Of a stretch of DNA of 64,000 nucleotides, positions 32,585 to 42,343 are shown in pieces. The translations under genes were made by a program, and so were the position numbers. The notes under the pieces are model-generated. The model did no database searches. It was not told where the DNA came from and saw only the letters and a program-made list of their open reading frames with translations. Numbering within the stretch: the first letter of the stretch is position 1; each line of letters starts with the position of its first letter. The stretch lies in contig CAAGDV010000026.1 in the NCBI GenBank assembly GCA_900768755.1, forward strand, positions 92,886-156,885, given 5' to 3'. This DNA is from Lachnospiraceae bacterium (GTDB lineage Bacteria > Bacillota > Clostridia > Lachnospirales > Lachnospiraceae).

Positions 32585-34466
32585 GTATTTTTTCTTTACA
32601 GGTCAAAAAAATAATTTGTCTGTCCTTCTGCACATCAAAAAGAAGCTTATATGCCTTCAATAAATTGTCCGAATCGAGATTCACAAAAGGGTCATCCCAC
32701 ACCATATACGGTCGTTCATCCGGATACATCACATCAAAAAGTGCGAGTCGCATGCACACGCCGACGATGTCACAATACCCTCTGCTCAAGGCGCCCGGAT
32801 TCCTCTGCTCCCCGTATTTTTCCATCGATAGTGACAGCTTTGCATCCAGCTCATAATCATCTCCGTCCGGACAGTAGTATGAATAGTATTTTCTGAATGC
32901 CGCAAGCACGGGCTTTGTGTATGAAGCGGTAAAATTGTGTTTCGCATCCGCAAGCATTTTTCTTGCAGCCTCACAGAGCCCAAGCTTATGTTTCATTTTT
33001 GTGTATTCCTCTGTCAGCTCATTAAGCTCTGTTTTCTGCGCGTCTATCCCGCTGATTCTTTCATTGCATTCATCCATGCGCCTGTCTAATCCGTTTATGC
33101 GCTGCATCGTTTTTTCAAGCTCTTTATTAAGCGAAAAAAACTCATCCTCAATCTCTTTTGCCGTCGGTATTTCATCGCGGTAAAGCTTATCTCTCTGCGA
33201 GAGGGCGTCAAGGTATTTTGCTCTTTTATCCGAAAGAAGCTTTACTGTTGACATCCGTTTTCGCAGTATTTCAATATATTCCCGGTAATCTTTGGAGATA
33301 TCTTCGTCAAAATATTCCGAAAGACTGTTCTCTATATTTTTTGTAAGTTCATCTCTTTTTCGGATTAAATCACCTTCGTCTTCGTTTCTGATGCTGATTG
33401 TGCGTATCGCCCACACTAGCATAACGATAAAGACCGCAAAAAATATTCCCGCCGGAATGAATTTTTGAAAAATCAGAAATACCGCAGCCGCTGCTGCCGC
33501 CAGAGTCGCAAAAACGAACCGCCACTTTCTAAGCTGCGCGGAAAACTCATTTGCTGCAGCAATCAGACTCTGCTGAGAAAGCTCGGTTACACATTCCGAC
33601 AGTTTTTGGACTGACTCTGAAAGCTCGGATAATTCACGCTCGTCAGGTATTTTTTTATCAACCTCACAGAGTTCATCCTCCGTAAGCCTGTACCGCTCAA
33701 TCTCCGAATTCAATGCATTAAGACCGGCGCGAAGCTTCTGCTTCTCATAGATATCTGCAATAACGCACATGATATCCTCTTTGTTGCTGACTTCTTTTTC
33801 GCGGTAAGCAATTGTCTCTTTTCGTATGTTTCTAATCTCATTCTCGTCCGAAATTTCCGCTTTAATCCGCGCAATCTCTTCCTTCTGTCTGAAAAGCCGT
33901 CCTGTCTTTCTTGTGTCGCTGTACTCGTTAATATAATTTTTCAGCCGCTCATCGGCAGCCTCGTAGCTGTTAATGTCATCGGTGTCCTCAACAAGATTTC
34001 CGATTTTGGCATTGATGCTTCCGTTGACTACGGTAAAACAATCGTTCTGCGATATGTGTACGGTGCGCGCAAATGCCGCCGCATCAATTCCCCATATCTC
34101 CTCACCAATCTTTTCGGTAAAGTCCGTGCAGATAAGATTGGTATTATAATCTCTTAGCTCAAACAAGTCATCCTTTTTTGATGTGCCAAAAATTCTTGTG
34201 AGCACGTATTGGCTGCCGTTGGTTTCAAAACACACCTTTCCCCCGTACACACCGGACTGCCAGGGCTTGTACCTTTTTCTTTCATTTACGAGTTCATCCC
34301 TGCTTCTGTCGTCCGAAAAGCCCCAGAACATTATTCGCAGGAAGGCTGCAAGTGTACTTTTACCCCACCCGTTGGGTTTAGAAATTACATTTAGCCCGTC
34401 AGAAAAATTAATTGAGAAATCGGACAGTTTTCCGAAATTTTCTATATGACAGCTGATAAGCTTCAA
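32571..34466 (-). CDS. YhaN/SbcC-like AAA ATPase
   Basis: A 631-residue SMC/SbcC-type ATPase. Walker A is SKPNGWGKST near residues 30-38, with long coiled-coil regions on either side of two central hydrophobic helices (about 315-355) typical of the YhaN group, and a C-terminal ABC signature-like ALSRGYCDIV and Walker B MVWDDPFVNLD. It is expected to power the adjacent YhaO-like nuclease in DNA end processing. The start is a TTG overlapping the stop of the upstream gene (TTGA), with GGAGG at good spacing. Confidence 0.85.
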   Translation of the reverse strand: MKLISCHIENFGKLSDFSINFSDGLNVISKPNGWGKSTLAAFLRIMFWGFSDDRSRDELVNERKRYKPWQSGVYGGKVCFETNGSQYVLTRIFGTSKKDDLFELRDYNTNLICTDFTEKIGEEIWGIDAAAFARTVHISQNDCFTVVNGSINAKIGNLVEDTDDINSYEAADERLKNYINEYSDTRKTGRLFRQKEEIARIKAEISDENEIRNIRKETIAYREKEVSNKEDIMCVIADIYEKQKLRAGLNALNSEIERYRLTEDELCEVDKKIPDERELSELSESVQKLSECVTELSQQSLIAAANEFSAQLRKWRFVFATLAAAAAAVFLIFQKFIPAGIFFAVFIVMLVWAIRTISIRNEDEGDLIRKRDELTKNIENSLSEYFDEDISKDYREYIEILRKRMSTVKLLSDKRAKYLDALSQRDKLYRDEIPTAKEIEDEFFSLNKELEKTMQRINGLDRRMDECNERISGIDAQKTELNELTEEYTKMKHKLGLCEAARKMLADAKHNFTASYTKPVLAAFRKYYSYYCPDGDDYELDAKLSLSMEKYGEQRNPGALSRGYCDIVGVCMRLALFDVMYPDERPYMVWDDPFVNLDSDNLLKAYKLLFDVQKDRQIIFLTCKEKILDTI

Positions 34467-35539
34467 ATAATCTCCTCCTTCATAAGCGCCCTGATTCCTA
34501 TCCGTATAATCTCCGCCTTTTCCTCGTCCGTGTATCCTTCGGCTTCATAAACCGTGCGGACAAACTCGCCTTTAAGCGAATAGTCTTTGGCATAATTATC
34601 GTAATCAACAGTGAGTGTGGTTTTGTCATACACCTTCACGCAGAAATAGTCATATTTAAAGTTTTCCTCGATGAACGCCGTGCTTATGTCGCACGAGATG
34701 GGTACATATCCCACCAGATTGGCTTTCCAGAAATCCTGCGGCAAAACACCCTTGTCTTTCAGTGCTTTTCGTATACATCCCACAATTGCGGCATTGTCCG
34801 CCGCCCGGCTCACATCCACGTCAAAAACACGACACTTTCTTTTGGCAAAAGGGACAAACTCGCTTTGTATGCTTTTTCTCTCTGTATCAACCGTAAGCAG
34901 CACAAAACCGCAGTCTCCGCCCTCATCGTAACCTCTCGGCTCAAGGCAACCGCTGTAACAGTATTCGCCCCTGTAATCAAGCCGGTCTTTTTTGTAGCCG
35001 TGAATATGTCCGAGACAGAGATAATCAATATTTTTATTTTGCAGCTTTCTTAGATTAATCTCGCCGCCATTCTCCATAATCTGCCCGTGAAGCACAACTA
35101 TGTTGACCGCGTCAGAAGAAAGCTTAAGCCCGTCATATCTGTCCGAAAGACCAGCCTCCGTAATCTCTGTTCCGGTTATCATAACCCCGTCACTGTATGT
35201 GGTCCAGTCATCCGAAAAAAGCTTAAGATTGTCAGGAATCTCCTCGAGATGTGACAAAAAAGCATCATAATCATGATTGCCCCGTAAATAATAAAAATTA
35301 ATCTGTGGATTGCAAAGAATAGTATCAAGAACCGTACTAAAAGTTGTGGTCCGGATATGCCCGCTGTCAAACATGTCGCCCGCAATGATAATTGCCGACA
35401 CGCCTTCTTTAACGGCATATCCGACCATATTTACAAAAGAGGCCAGAAGCTCGTCGCGACGCGCTGTGGCCTTGTCTTTTGTAAGAATAGAATTCATGGA
35501 TGAATCAAGATGTAAATCTGCACAATGAATTATCTTCAT
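34463..35539 (-). CDS. YhaO/SbcD-like DNA repair exonuclease
   Basis: A 358-residue metallophosphoesterase with all metal-binding motifs: CADLHLDS, IAGDMFDSG, YLRGNHDYD, VVLHGQI and LGHIHGY. This is the Mre11/SbcD nuclease core. It overlaps the YhaN-like ATPase by 4 bp, forming an SbcCD-like pair. It lies 18 bp after the threonine ammonia-lyase gene. Confidence 0.9.
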   Translation of the reverse strand: MKIIHCADLHLDSSMNSILTKDKATARRDELLASFVNMVGYAVKEGVSAIIIAGDMFDSGHIRTTTFSTVLDTILCNPQINFYYLRGNHDYDAFLSHLEEIPDNLKLFSDDWTTYSDGVMITGTEITEAGLSDRYDGLKLSSDAVNIVVLHGQIMENGGEINLRKLQNKNIDYLCLGHIHGYKKDRLDYRGEYCYSGCLEPRGYDEGGDCGFVLLTVDTERKSIQSEFVPFAKRKCRVFDVDVSRAADNAAIVGCIRKALKDKGVLPQDFWKANLVGYVPISCDISTAFIEENFKYDYFCVKVYDKTTLTVDYDNYAKDYSLKGEFVRTVYEAEGYTDEEKAEIIRIGIRALMKEEII

Positions 35540-35557
35540 AAAACCGGGTATTCCTCT

Positions 35558-36778
35558 TTATAAACTTGCCTGAACAAGTTTCGGATTGTATCCTTCATTC
35601 TTAAGCGCCGTAAGAATCTCTTCACGATGCTCCATACCGAAAGCCTCCAGAGTTATAACAAGCTCAACGGCAGAATTTCTGTTGATGCTTACAAACTGGT
35701 TATGCTCAAGCTTTATTACGTTGCCTTTTGCCTTAGCGATAACCTCGGCAACCTTTAAAAGTTCCCCCGGCTTATCCGGCAAAAGAACTGAGAACGAGAA
35801 CACTCTTCCTCTCTGGATAAGTCCGTGCTGAACAACTGAGGACATCGTAATCACGTCCATGTTGCCGCCGCTGATAATCGACACAACATTTTTGTCCTTG
35901 ACATCAAGGTGCTTAAGTGCGGCAACAGAAAGAAGTCCTGAATTCTCTGCAACCATCTTGTGATTCTCAACCATATCAAGAAATGCCAGGATAAGCTCGT
36001 CGTCCTCAACCGTGATTATGTCGTCAAGATTGGCCTTGATATATGGGAAAATCTTACTTCCCGGAGTCTTTACCGCAGTACCGTCGGCTATTGTGTTGAC
36101 AGAAGGAAGCGTTGTAACCTTTCCGTTTCTGAACGATTCCTGCATGCAGTTTGCGCCCGCGGGCTCAACGCCGATAACCTTAACCTTAGGGTTAAGCATT
36201 TTGGCAAGTGTGGATACTCCGGTCGCAAGTCCGCCTCCGCCTATCGGAACAAGAATGTAATCAACTGCCGGAAGCTCGTCAAAAATCTCCATGGCGATAC
36301 TTCCCTGGCCGGTTGCGACATCCAAATCATCAAACGGATGTATAAAAGTATATCCGTTCTCTTCTGCAAGCTTAAGTGCGTACTCACATGCCTCATCATA
36401 TACATTGCCGTAGAGCACAACCTCAGCGCCGTAGCTCTTTGTCCTGTTAATCTTGATTATCGGCGTAGAAGTCGGCATAACGATTGTTGCCTTAACTCCA
36501 AATATTTTGGCAGCGTACGCAACGCCCTGCGCATGGTTGCCTGCAGATGCGGTAATAAGTCCCCTTTCTCGGTCCTCCTTTGACAAGGTGCTTATCTTGT
36601 AATATGCTCCCCTTACCTTATAGGCGCCTGTGTACTGCATATTCTCCGGCTTAAAATATACCTTGTTGCCGGTCAGCCTTGAATAGTATTCGCTGTACAC
36701 AAGTCTCGTGTCGGATGTGACCTGCTTGACACATTCCGCAGCTTCTTTGAATTTCTCAAGTGTCATCTCTTCATTCAT
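35558..36778 (-). CDS. ilvA: Threonine ammonia-lyase with C-terminal ACT domain
   Basis: PLP enzyme deaminating threonine to 2-oxobutanoate. About 406 residues. The PLP lysine is in YTGAYKVRGAYYK, the phosphate-binding glycine loop in PIGGGGLATG, and SAGNHAQGVAYAA is conserved. A single ACT-type domain (SFSVLLPDKPGELLKVAEVIA) ends the protein, as in the short biosynthetic or TdcB-like class. The ATG at 36778 follows AAGGGG. It overlaps the ftsY end by 8 bp; metabolic and secretion genes share this transcript. The symbol could equally be tdcB. Confidence 0.9.
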   Translation of the reverse strand: MNEEMTLEKFKEAAECVKQVTSDTRLVYSEYYSRLTGNKVYFKPENMQYTGAYKVRGAYYKISTLSKEDRERGLITASAGNHAQGVAYAAKIFGVKATIVMPTSTPIIKINRTKSYGAEVVLYGNVYDEACEYALKLAEENGYTFIHPFDDLDVATGQGSIAMEIFDELPAVDYILVPIGGGGLATGVSTLAKMLNPKVKVIGVEPAGANCMQESFRNGKVTTLPSVNTIADGTAVKTPGSKIFPYIKANLDDIITVEDDELILAFLDMVENHKMVAENSGLLSVAALKHLDVKDKNVVSIISGGNMDVITMSSVVQHGLIQRGRVFSFSVLLPDKPGELLKVAEVIAKAKGNVIKLEHNQFVSINRNSAVELVITLEAFGMEHREEILTALKNEGYNPKLVQASL

Positions 36779-37715
36779 TTTCTTCTGCCCCTTCTGCCGA
36801 TTCGACTTCAAAAATAGCTCTTACAAACTCATCAGAATTAAACTTCTGTAAATCATCAATGTGCTCTCCGACACCGATATACTTAACCGGAATTCCGTAC
36901 TCGGCCTGAATCGCAACGGCAATTCCGCCCTTGGCCGTTCCGTCCATCTTGGTAAGAATTATTCCGGAAATATCGGTAACGTCTTTGAATTCCCTAAGCT
37001 GTGACAGGGCGTTCTGTCCTGTGGTTCCGTCCAAAACAATGAGGTTCTCACGATATGCATCGGGATATTCCCTCTCGATTATCCTGTCGATTTTTTTGAG
37101 CTCTTCCATAAGATTTTTCTTGTTGTGGAGACGACCGGCAGTATCGCATATAAGCACATCGGCGTTCCGCGATTTGCTTGCATTGATTGCATCGTAGATT
37201 ACCGCACCGGGGTCCGAGCCCTCGGACTGTGCAATCAAAGCTGCGCCTGCTCTGTCCGCCCATTCGGCAAGCTGCTCGATGGCAGCAGCCCTGAATGTGT
37301 CCGCAGCAGCAAGAACAACCTTCTTACCTTTGGCGGTAAGTCCCGCAGCAATTTTTCCGATGGAGGTGGTCTTTCCGACGCCGTTGACGCCGATAATTAA
37401 CAGCACCGACTTACGGTTCTCATATTCGTATGCATTCTCACCAAGGTCCATTGATTCCTTGATGGAATTAATAAGCAGTTCCTTGCATTCTGCTGGTTCT
37501 TTGATCTTTAATTCCTTTACTTTGGCTTTGAGGTCCTCTATTATACGCTCTGTGGCGGCGACGCCTATGTCGCTCATGATAAGCGTCTCCTCAAGTTCCT
37601 CATAAAAATCATCATCAATCCGGCTGAATCCGTGGAAAACGGAGTTGAGGCCATGAACAACATTGTCTCTGGTCTTTGTCAATCCCGAAACTAATTTTTT
37701 AAAAAATCCGGCCAT
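36771..37715 (-). CDS. ftsY: Signal recognition particle receptor FtsY
   Basis: Receptor GTPase that docks the signal recognition particle at the membrane. 314 residues, NG domains without a long acidic A domain. G1 is GVNGVGKTTS, with DTAGRLHNKKNLM, TKMDGTAKGG and GVGEHIDDLQKF. AAGGAGATAAT precedes the ATG. It lies 19 bp after smc, the usual smc-ftsY pair. Confidence 0.97.
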   Translation of the reverse strand: MAGFFKKLVSGLTKTRDNVVHGLNSVFHGFSRIDDDFYEELEETLIMSDIGVAATERIIEDLKAKVKELKIKEPAECKELLINSIKESMDLGENAYEYENRKSVLLIIGVNGVGKTTSIGKIAAGLTAKGKKVVLAAADTFRAAAIEQLAEWADRAGAALIAQSEGSDPGAVIYDAINASKSRNADVLICDTAGRLHNKKNLMEELKKIDRIIEREYPDAYRENLIVLDGTTGQNALSQLREFKDVTDISGIILTKMDGTAKGGIAVAIQAEYGIPVKYIGVGEHIDDLQKFNSDEFVRAIFEVESAEGAEENE

Positions 37716-37734
37716 ATTATCTCCTTATACACCG

Positions 37735-40700
37735 TTAATTCTTGGGTTTGTCATCAAGGTCCTTCTCGATAAGGTCAACCGACACGAGCGCAGATACACC
37801 CTTCTCCTGCATGGTGATTCCGTACAGGCGGTCTGCACATGCCATGGTTCCTCGTCTGTGGGTAATGACAATAAACTGTGTATTCTTAGTTAAATTATGC
37901 AGGTATTTTGCAAATCTGTCAACATTGCTATCGTCAAGCGCGGCCTCAATCTCGTCCAAAAGACAAAACGGCGACGGTTTCAGATTCTGTATCGCAAACA
38001 AAAGACAGATTGCTGTGAGCGCCTTCTCTCCGCCGGACAGCTGCATCATATTCTGCAGTTTTTTTCCGGGCGGCTGGGATATAATCGAGATGTCAGCCTC
38101 AAGTATGTCCTCCGCTTCCTCATCAAGAACAATCGTGCCTTTTCCGCCGCCGAAAAGCTGACGGAATACCTTGTCAAACTCAACCTTAATCTCCTCAAAC
38201 TTGGCAGTAAAAAGCTCGCGCATTCCCTTTTCAAGTTCATTTATTACCTGAATGAGTTTTTCTTTTGACTCTACAAGGTCGTCGTGCTGTGTTCTAAGGA
38301 ACTCATAACGCTCCGAAACTTCCTTGTACTCCTCAATGGCGTTGACATTGACATCACCGAGCTTTTTGATGTCATTTTTAAGAAGCGAAACCACCTTTTT
38401 CATCTCTGAGGCATCGGTAAGATTCTCATCCTTAAGTTCGGCCGCCTGGCTTAGTGTAAGTTCATACTCATCCCACATATAATCAATATGCGCATCGTTC
38501 TCATTCTCATATTTATCTCTGCTCTGAGAAAGCCTGAACTGCTCTTTCTCAAGTTCAACAAGCTTTGCCTGGCATGCCTCTCTTTGGTCAAAAAATGTTT
38601 TGATTGAGTTCTCAAGTTCCGCTTTCGTATTCCTGCGTTCCAAAAGACTATCATTGTATCCTGTTATTGTCTCACCGGCAATGCGAATCATCTCATTGAT
38701 GTTGCCAATCTCGGAATTTTTGGTTTCAATCTCTTTGGCAGCATCCTCCTTGTTGTCGTTAAGGCTCTCTATGCTCTCCTTTAAGTGTTCAATCTCACGG
38801 AGCACGCGCTTAACATTCTCCTCGGCAAAAGATACCTTCTGCGAAATTTCGGAGTACTCAATATGTACGCTTTCGGATATTTTGGACGCATCGGCCAATC
38901 CAATCCGCTTGTGCTCAAGTTCATCGTTCATCTGCGCAATCTCTGCGTTGGTGCGCTCATTGTATTCCTCAATGTCCGAAAGCTCTTTTCTTAATGTGTT
39001 AAGATTATCGTTGATATCCTTAATCTGGTCATCAATATCGGCATACTCCCTGTGGTAATCAGAGTACTGCTTCATAACCTCCTCATGCCTTGCGGCAATC
39101 TGGTCGTACTGAAGCTGCGCAGTATTCTTACGGATAAGCTCTTCCTGCAAAGCAGCCTGAAGCTTCTCAGTCTCGGAGACATCGGCGGTGCGCTCTTCTT
39201 TTGCCTTATTGAGCTTTCCGGTAATGTCATTGATTGCTTTAGCGGTTTTGGCAATTATCTCGCTTAGTTCCTCAATCTCACGGCGTCTGCCCAAAAGATT
39301 GCTTGAATTTTTAAATGCGCCGCCGCTCATTGAGCCGCCGGGGTTAAGTAAATCTCCCTCGAGTGTAACAATTTTAAGCGTGTAGCCGTACTTTCTGTTA
39401 ATGGCAATGGCGTTATCAATGGTGTCCGTGACAACACATCTTCCGAGAAGGCTCTCAGAAAGTTTTGTGTATTCGTTGTCGACACTCACAAGGCTTGACG
39501 CGTATCCGATAAATCCGCGCTCCGAATCAAGCTTTTCACGGTTGGCGGTTCTTGGCTTTACAGCGTCAAGCGGGAGGAAGGTTGCCCTTCCGAATTTGTT
39601 GGTCTTAAGGAACTCAATCATCTTTTTTGCGGTGCTTTCAGTGTCCGTGACGATGTTCTGAATTGAACCGCCCAATGCAGTCTCTATTGCAAGCTCGTAT
39701 TTTTTGTCTGTCTTTATGATGTCGGCAACGACGCCGAGAATGCCTTTATTGTGCTCTTTGCACTCCATGACCTTTCTGATACTGTTGGTATATCCGTCAT
39801 ACCGCTCCGCAATATTGGTGAGCGTCTCAAGGCGCGAGGTCTCCCTCATGTGCCTTTCCTTGCAGAGCGAAAGCTTTTCCTCGTTCTGACGTATCTCACC
39901 GTTTAAGCTGTCGATAAGGTCCTTAAGTTTACTTATTCTGCTCTCGTAAGAGTCAATCTTTGCCTGAATGTCGAAAAGCTCTTTTTTACCTTCATTCAAG
40001 GAGCTGTCGAACTGATTCTCATCGGTCTTGTGCGCAATCATTTTGCTGTTGAGTTCGGCCTTGCGGATATTAATCTGCTCGAGCATGGTCTCATAGCGCT
40101 GGATATTGGAGCGGATTGCACCTTTTTCATTAAGGTTGTCAAAAATCCTGTTCTTTTTGTCCTCAATCGCCGAAGTGAGCTCGTCAATGCGCGCACGCAA
40201 AGCCTCTGTCTTTTCATCTTCAGCGCTTTGGCGCATAAAAATCTCATGCATCTCGTCGTCAAGCTCAAATTTTTTCTTGATAAGGGAGCTTTTCTCTTCG
40301 ACTCTTTCTTCTATCTGACTGTTGATTGCGCGGATTCGCTCTGCAATATGCTCATCATTCATATTGGCAGACTTTATCTGCTCCTTAAGAATGTCAATCT
40401 GGCTGATAAGTCTGTTTTTATCAATCTCGGCCTTGTTAAGGGCTGTGCTGATTTCATCAATCTCATTGCTTATATCCCTGATTGCCTGATCTTTCTCCTC
40501 GTATGTGCTCTTAATCTCCTCAAACTCTTTTTGGGAGTTCTGCATATCCGCCTCGACAATGGAAAGCTTTGAGTCAAGCTCCGCTATTGATTTTTTGAGG
40601 CGTTCGCTGTCTGCGAGGAAAAGATTGACCTCGTAATTCTTAAGGTTCTCTTTGAGTTTTAAATATTCTCTGGCTTTCTCCGACTGACGCGCCAAAGGGC

Positions 40701-41307
40701 CCACCTGTTTCTCAAGCTCGCTCAGAATGTCATTGATTCGCACAAGATTCTGGGCATGGTTGTCAAGGCTCTTTTGAGCTCTTGCACGGCGTTTTTTGAA
40801 CTTTACTATTCCTGCCGCCTCATCAAACAGTTCTCTTCTCTCCTCGGGTTTTCCGCTCAAAATCCTGTCAATCTGGCCCTGTCCGATTATTGAATATCCG
40901 TCCTTACCGATTCCGGTGTCATAAAACAGCTCGTGAATATCCATAAGACGGCAGTTGTTTCCGTTTATGAGATACTCGCTCTCTCCCGAGCGGAACACTC
41001 GTCTCGTAACCGTGAGTTCGTCATATTCAATATCAAGCTGATGGTCAGAATTATCAATCGTTAACGAAACCGCCGCAAAACTTACAGGTTTACGCGCTTC
41101 GGTTCCGGCAAAAATTACATCCTCCATCTTGGAACCACGAAGCTGCTTGGCACTCTGCTCGCCCAAAACCCATCTGACGGCGTCGGCAATATTACTTTTT
41201 CCGCTGCCGTTGGGGCCTACAATTCCGGTTATTCCGTTGTCAAATTCAAATACAAGTCTGTTGGCAAAGGATTTAAATCCCTGCACCTCAATCTTTTTTA
41301 AATACAT
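37735..41307 (-). CDS. smc: Chromosome segregation protein SMC
   Basis: Condensin ATPase, 1190 residues. Walker A is GPNGSGKSN near residue 34; two long coiled-coil arms flank a hinge with the glycine-rich GGSMSGGAFKNSS; the C-terminal head carries the signature QLSGGEKALTAI and Walker B FCLLDEIEAALDD. It overlaps rnc by 10 bp at its 5' end and precedes ftsY. Confidence 0.98.
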   Translation of the reverse strand: MYLKKIEVQGFKSFANRLVFEFDNGITGIVGPNGSGKSNIADAVRWVLGEQSAKQLRGSKMEDVIFAGTEARKPVSFAAVSLTIDNSDHQLDIEYDELTVTRRVFRSGESEYLINGNNCRLMDIHELFYDTGIGKDGYSIIGQGQIDRILSGKPEERRELFDEAAGIVKFKKRRARAQKSLDNHAQNLVRINDILSELEKQVGPLARQSEKAREYLKLKENLKNYEVNLFLADSERLKKSIAELDSKLSIVEADMQNSQKEFEEIKSTYEEKDQAIRDISNEIDEISTALNKAEIDKNRLISQIDILKEQIKSANMNDEHIAERIRAINSQIEERVEEKSSLIKKKFELDDEMHEIFMRQSAEDEKTEALRARIDELTSAIEDKKNRIFDNLNEKGAIRSNIQRYETMLEQINIRKAELNSKMIAHKTDENQFDSSLNEGKKELFDIQAKIDSYESRISKLKDLIDSLNGEIRQNEEKLSLCKERHMRETSRLETLTNIAERYDGYTNSIRKVMECKEHNKGILGVVADIIKTDKKYELAIETALGGSIQNIVTDTESTAKKMIEFLKTNKFGRATFLPLDAVKPRTANREKLDSERGFIGYASSLVSVDNEYTKLSESLLGRCVVTDTIDNAIAINRKYGYTLKIVTLEGDLLNPGGSMSGGAFKNSSNLLGRRREIEELSEIIAKTAKAINDITGKLNKAKEERTADVSETEKLQAALQEELIRKNTAQLQYDQIAARHEEVMKQYSDYHREYADIDDQIKDINDNLNTLRKELSDIEEYNERTNAEIAQMNDELEHKRIGLADASKISESVHIEYSEISQKVSFAEENVKRVLREIEHLKESIESLNDNKEDAAKEIETKNSEIGNINEMIRIAGETITGYNDSLLERRNTKAELENSIKTFFDQREACQAKLVELEKEQFRLSQSRDKYENENDAHIDYMWDEYELTLSQAAELKDENLTDASEMKKVVSLLKNDIKKLGDVNVNAIEEYKEVSERYEFLRTQHDDLVESKEKLIQVINELEKGMRELFTAKFEEIKVEFDKVFRQLFGGGKGTIVLDEEAEDILEADISIISQPPGKKLQNMMQLSGGEKALTAICLLFAIQNLKPSPFCLLDEIEAALDDSNVDRFAKYLHNLTKNTQFIVITHRRGTMACADRLYGITMQEKGVSALVSVDLIEKDLDDKPKN

Positions 41308-41996
41308 GTTTCACCCTGAATTCTGGTTATTGCACTGTAAGCGGCCTGCTGCTCCGCCGCTTTTTTGGTGCGTCCGATTCCTTCACCCAATATCCTGCCC
41401 CCGACAATAACCCGCACGGTAAATTCCTTGCAGTGGTCGGGACCTTTCTCGCTAATCAATTCATACTCAGGACTCTGATACCCTTCTGCCTGTACCTTCT
41501 CCTGCAGAATTGATTTACTGTCCACAAACAGTTTCTTTTTCTCAATATCATTAAGAACATTTTTGCGTACAAAATCCCTGGCACATTCAATGCCTCCATC
41601 CATATAAACCGCGCCAAGCACTGCCTCAAAAGCATCGCTCGTAATGGAGTCCCTGAATCTGCCGCCGGTGGCCTCTTCTCCTTTTCCGAGAAGCAAAACA
41701 TCATTAAGCCCGCATTCGCGTGCACATAATGCAAGCGTGGGCTCACATACGATGCTGGCCCTTAATTTGGTCAGCTCGCCCTCCGGCATATTCTGATATT
41801 CCTGATACAAAAAATCGCTTACAGTAAGTTCAAGGACGGCATCGCCCAAAAACTCCAGCCGCTCATTATTGTACATTCTGTCATGATGCACCTCGTTGCC
41901 GTAGGAGCTGTGAGTAACAGCCAACCTAAGCAGTTCGGGTCTGTGAAAGCGGTATCCGACTCTTGACTCAAAAGCCGCTAAATCAATAGTGTTCAT
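41298..41996 (-). CDS. rnc: Ribonuclease III
   Basis: Double-strand-specific RNase for rRNA and mRNA processing. About 232 residues: the catalytic signature NERLEFLGDAVLEL, the second acidic site in SDAFEAVLGAVYMDGG, and a C-terminal double-stranded RNA-binding domain. The start is uncertain: ATG at 41996 has GGTAGA upstream; ATG at 42008 and a TTG at 42026 are in frame. A strong hairpin lies upstream, between acpP and rnc. Confidence 0.93.
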   Translation of the reverse strand: MNTIDLAAFESRVGYRFHRPELLRLAVTHSSYGNEVHHDRMYNNERLEFLGDAVLELTVSDFLYQEYQNMPEGELTKLRASIVCEPTLALCARECGLNDVLLLGKGEEATGGRFRDSITSDAFEAVLGAVYMDGGIECARDFVRKNVLNDIEKKKLFVDSKSILQEKVQAEGYQSPEYELISEKGPDHCKEFTVRVIVGGRILGEGIGRTKKAAEQQAAYSAITRIQGETCI

Positions 41997-42021
41997 AATA
42001 TCTACCATCTTTTTCAAAATA

Positions 42022-42050
42022 AGCAAGCTCCGCTCTAAGCGGAGCTTGCT
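42022..42050 (-). terminator. Perfect 12-bp hairpin between acpP and rnc
   Basis: AGCAAGCTCCGC pairs exactly with GCGGAGCTTGCT around a 5-base loop. On the minus strand only TTATTTTG follows, so it may be a partial terminator or an RNase III-type processing site directly ahead of rnc. Confidence 0.6.
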
Positions 42051-42086
42051 GCTCTAACGATATAATTTCAATCGTATTATACGGAC

Positions 42087-42317
42087 TTAGTTAAGTGCAC
42101 TCTTAATCTGCTCAACAGCATCTGCAACGGTAACGATAGACTCTGCTGCATCATCAGGAATTTTAATGTCAAAACCATCCTCAATTCCCATGATAATCTG
42201 GAAGATATCCAATGAATCAGCTCCTAAGTCATCAATAAATGTTGTCTCCATAGTAATCTCTTCCGCATCAACATTCAAAACCTCTGAAATGATCTGCTGT
42301 AACTTTTCAAATTCCAT
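42087..42317 (-). CDS. acpP: Acyl carrier protein
   Basis: 76-residue acidic carrier of fatty acid synthesis. The phosphopantetheine serine is in DDLGADSLDIFQII. GAAAGGA precedes the ATG. It lies 27 bp after plsX, the usual plsX-acpP order. Confidence 0.97.
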   Translation of the reverse strand: MEFEKLQQIISEVLNVDAEEITMETTFIDDLGADSLDIFQIIMGIEDGFDIKIPDDAAESIVTVADAVEQIKSALN

Positions 42318-42343
42318 AACTAACTTTCCTTTCTTACTTTAAA

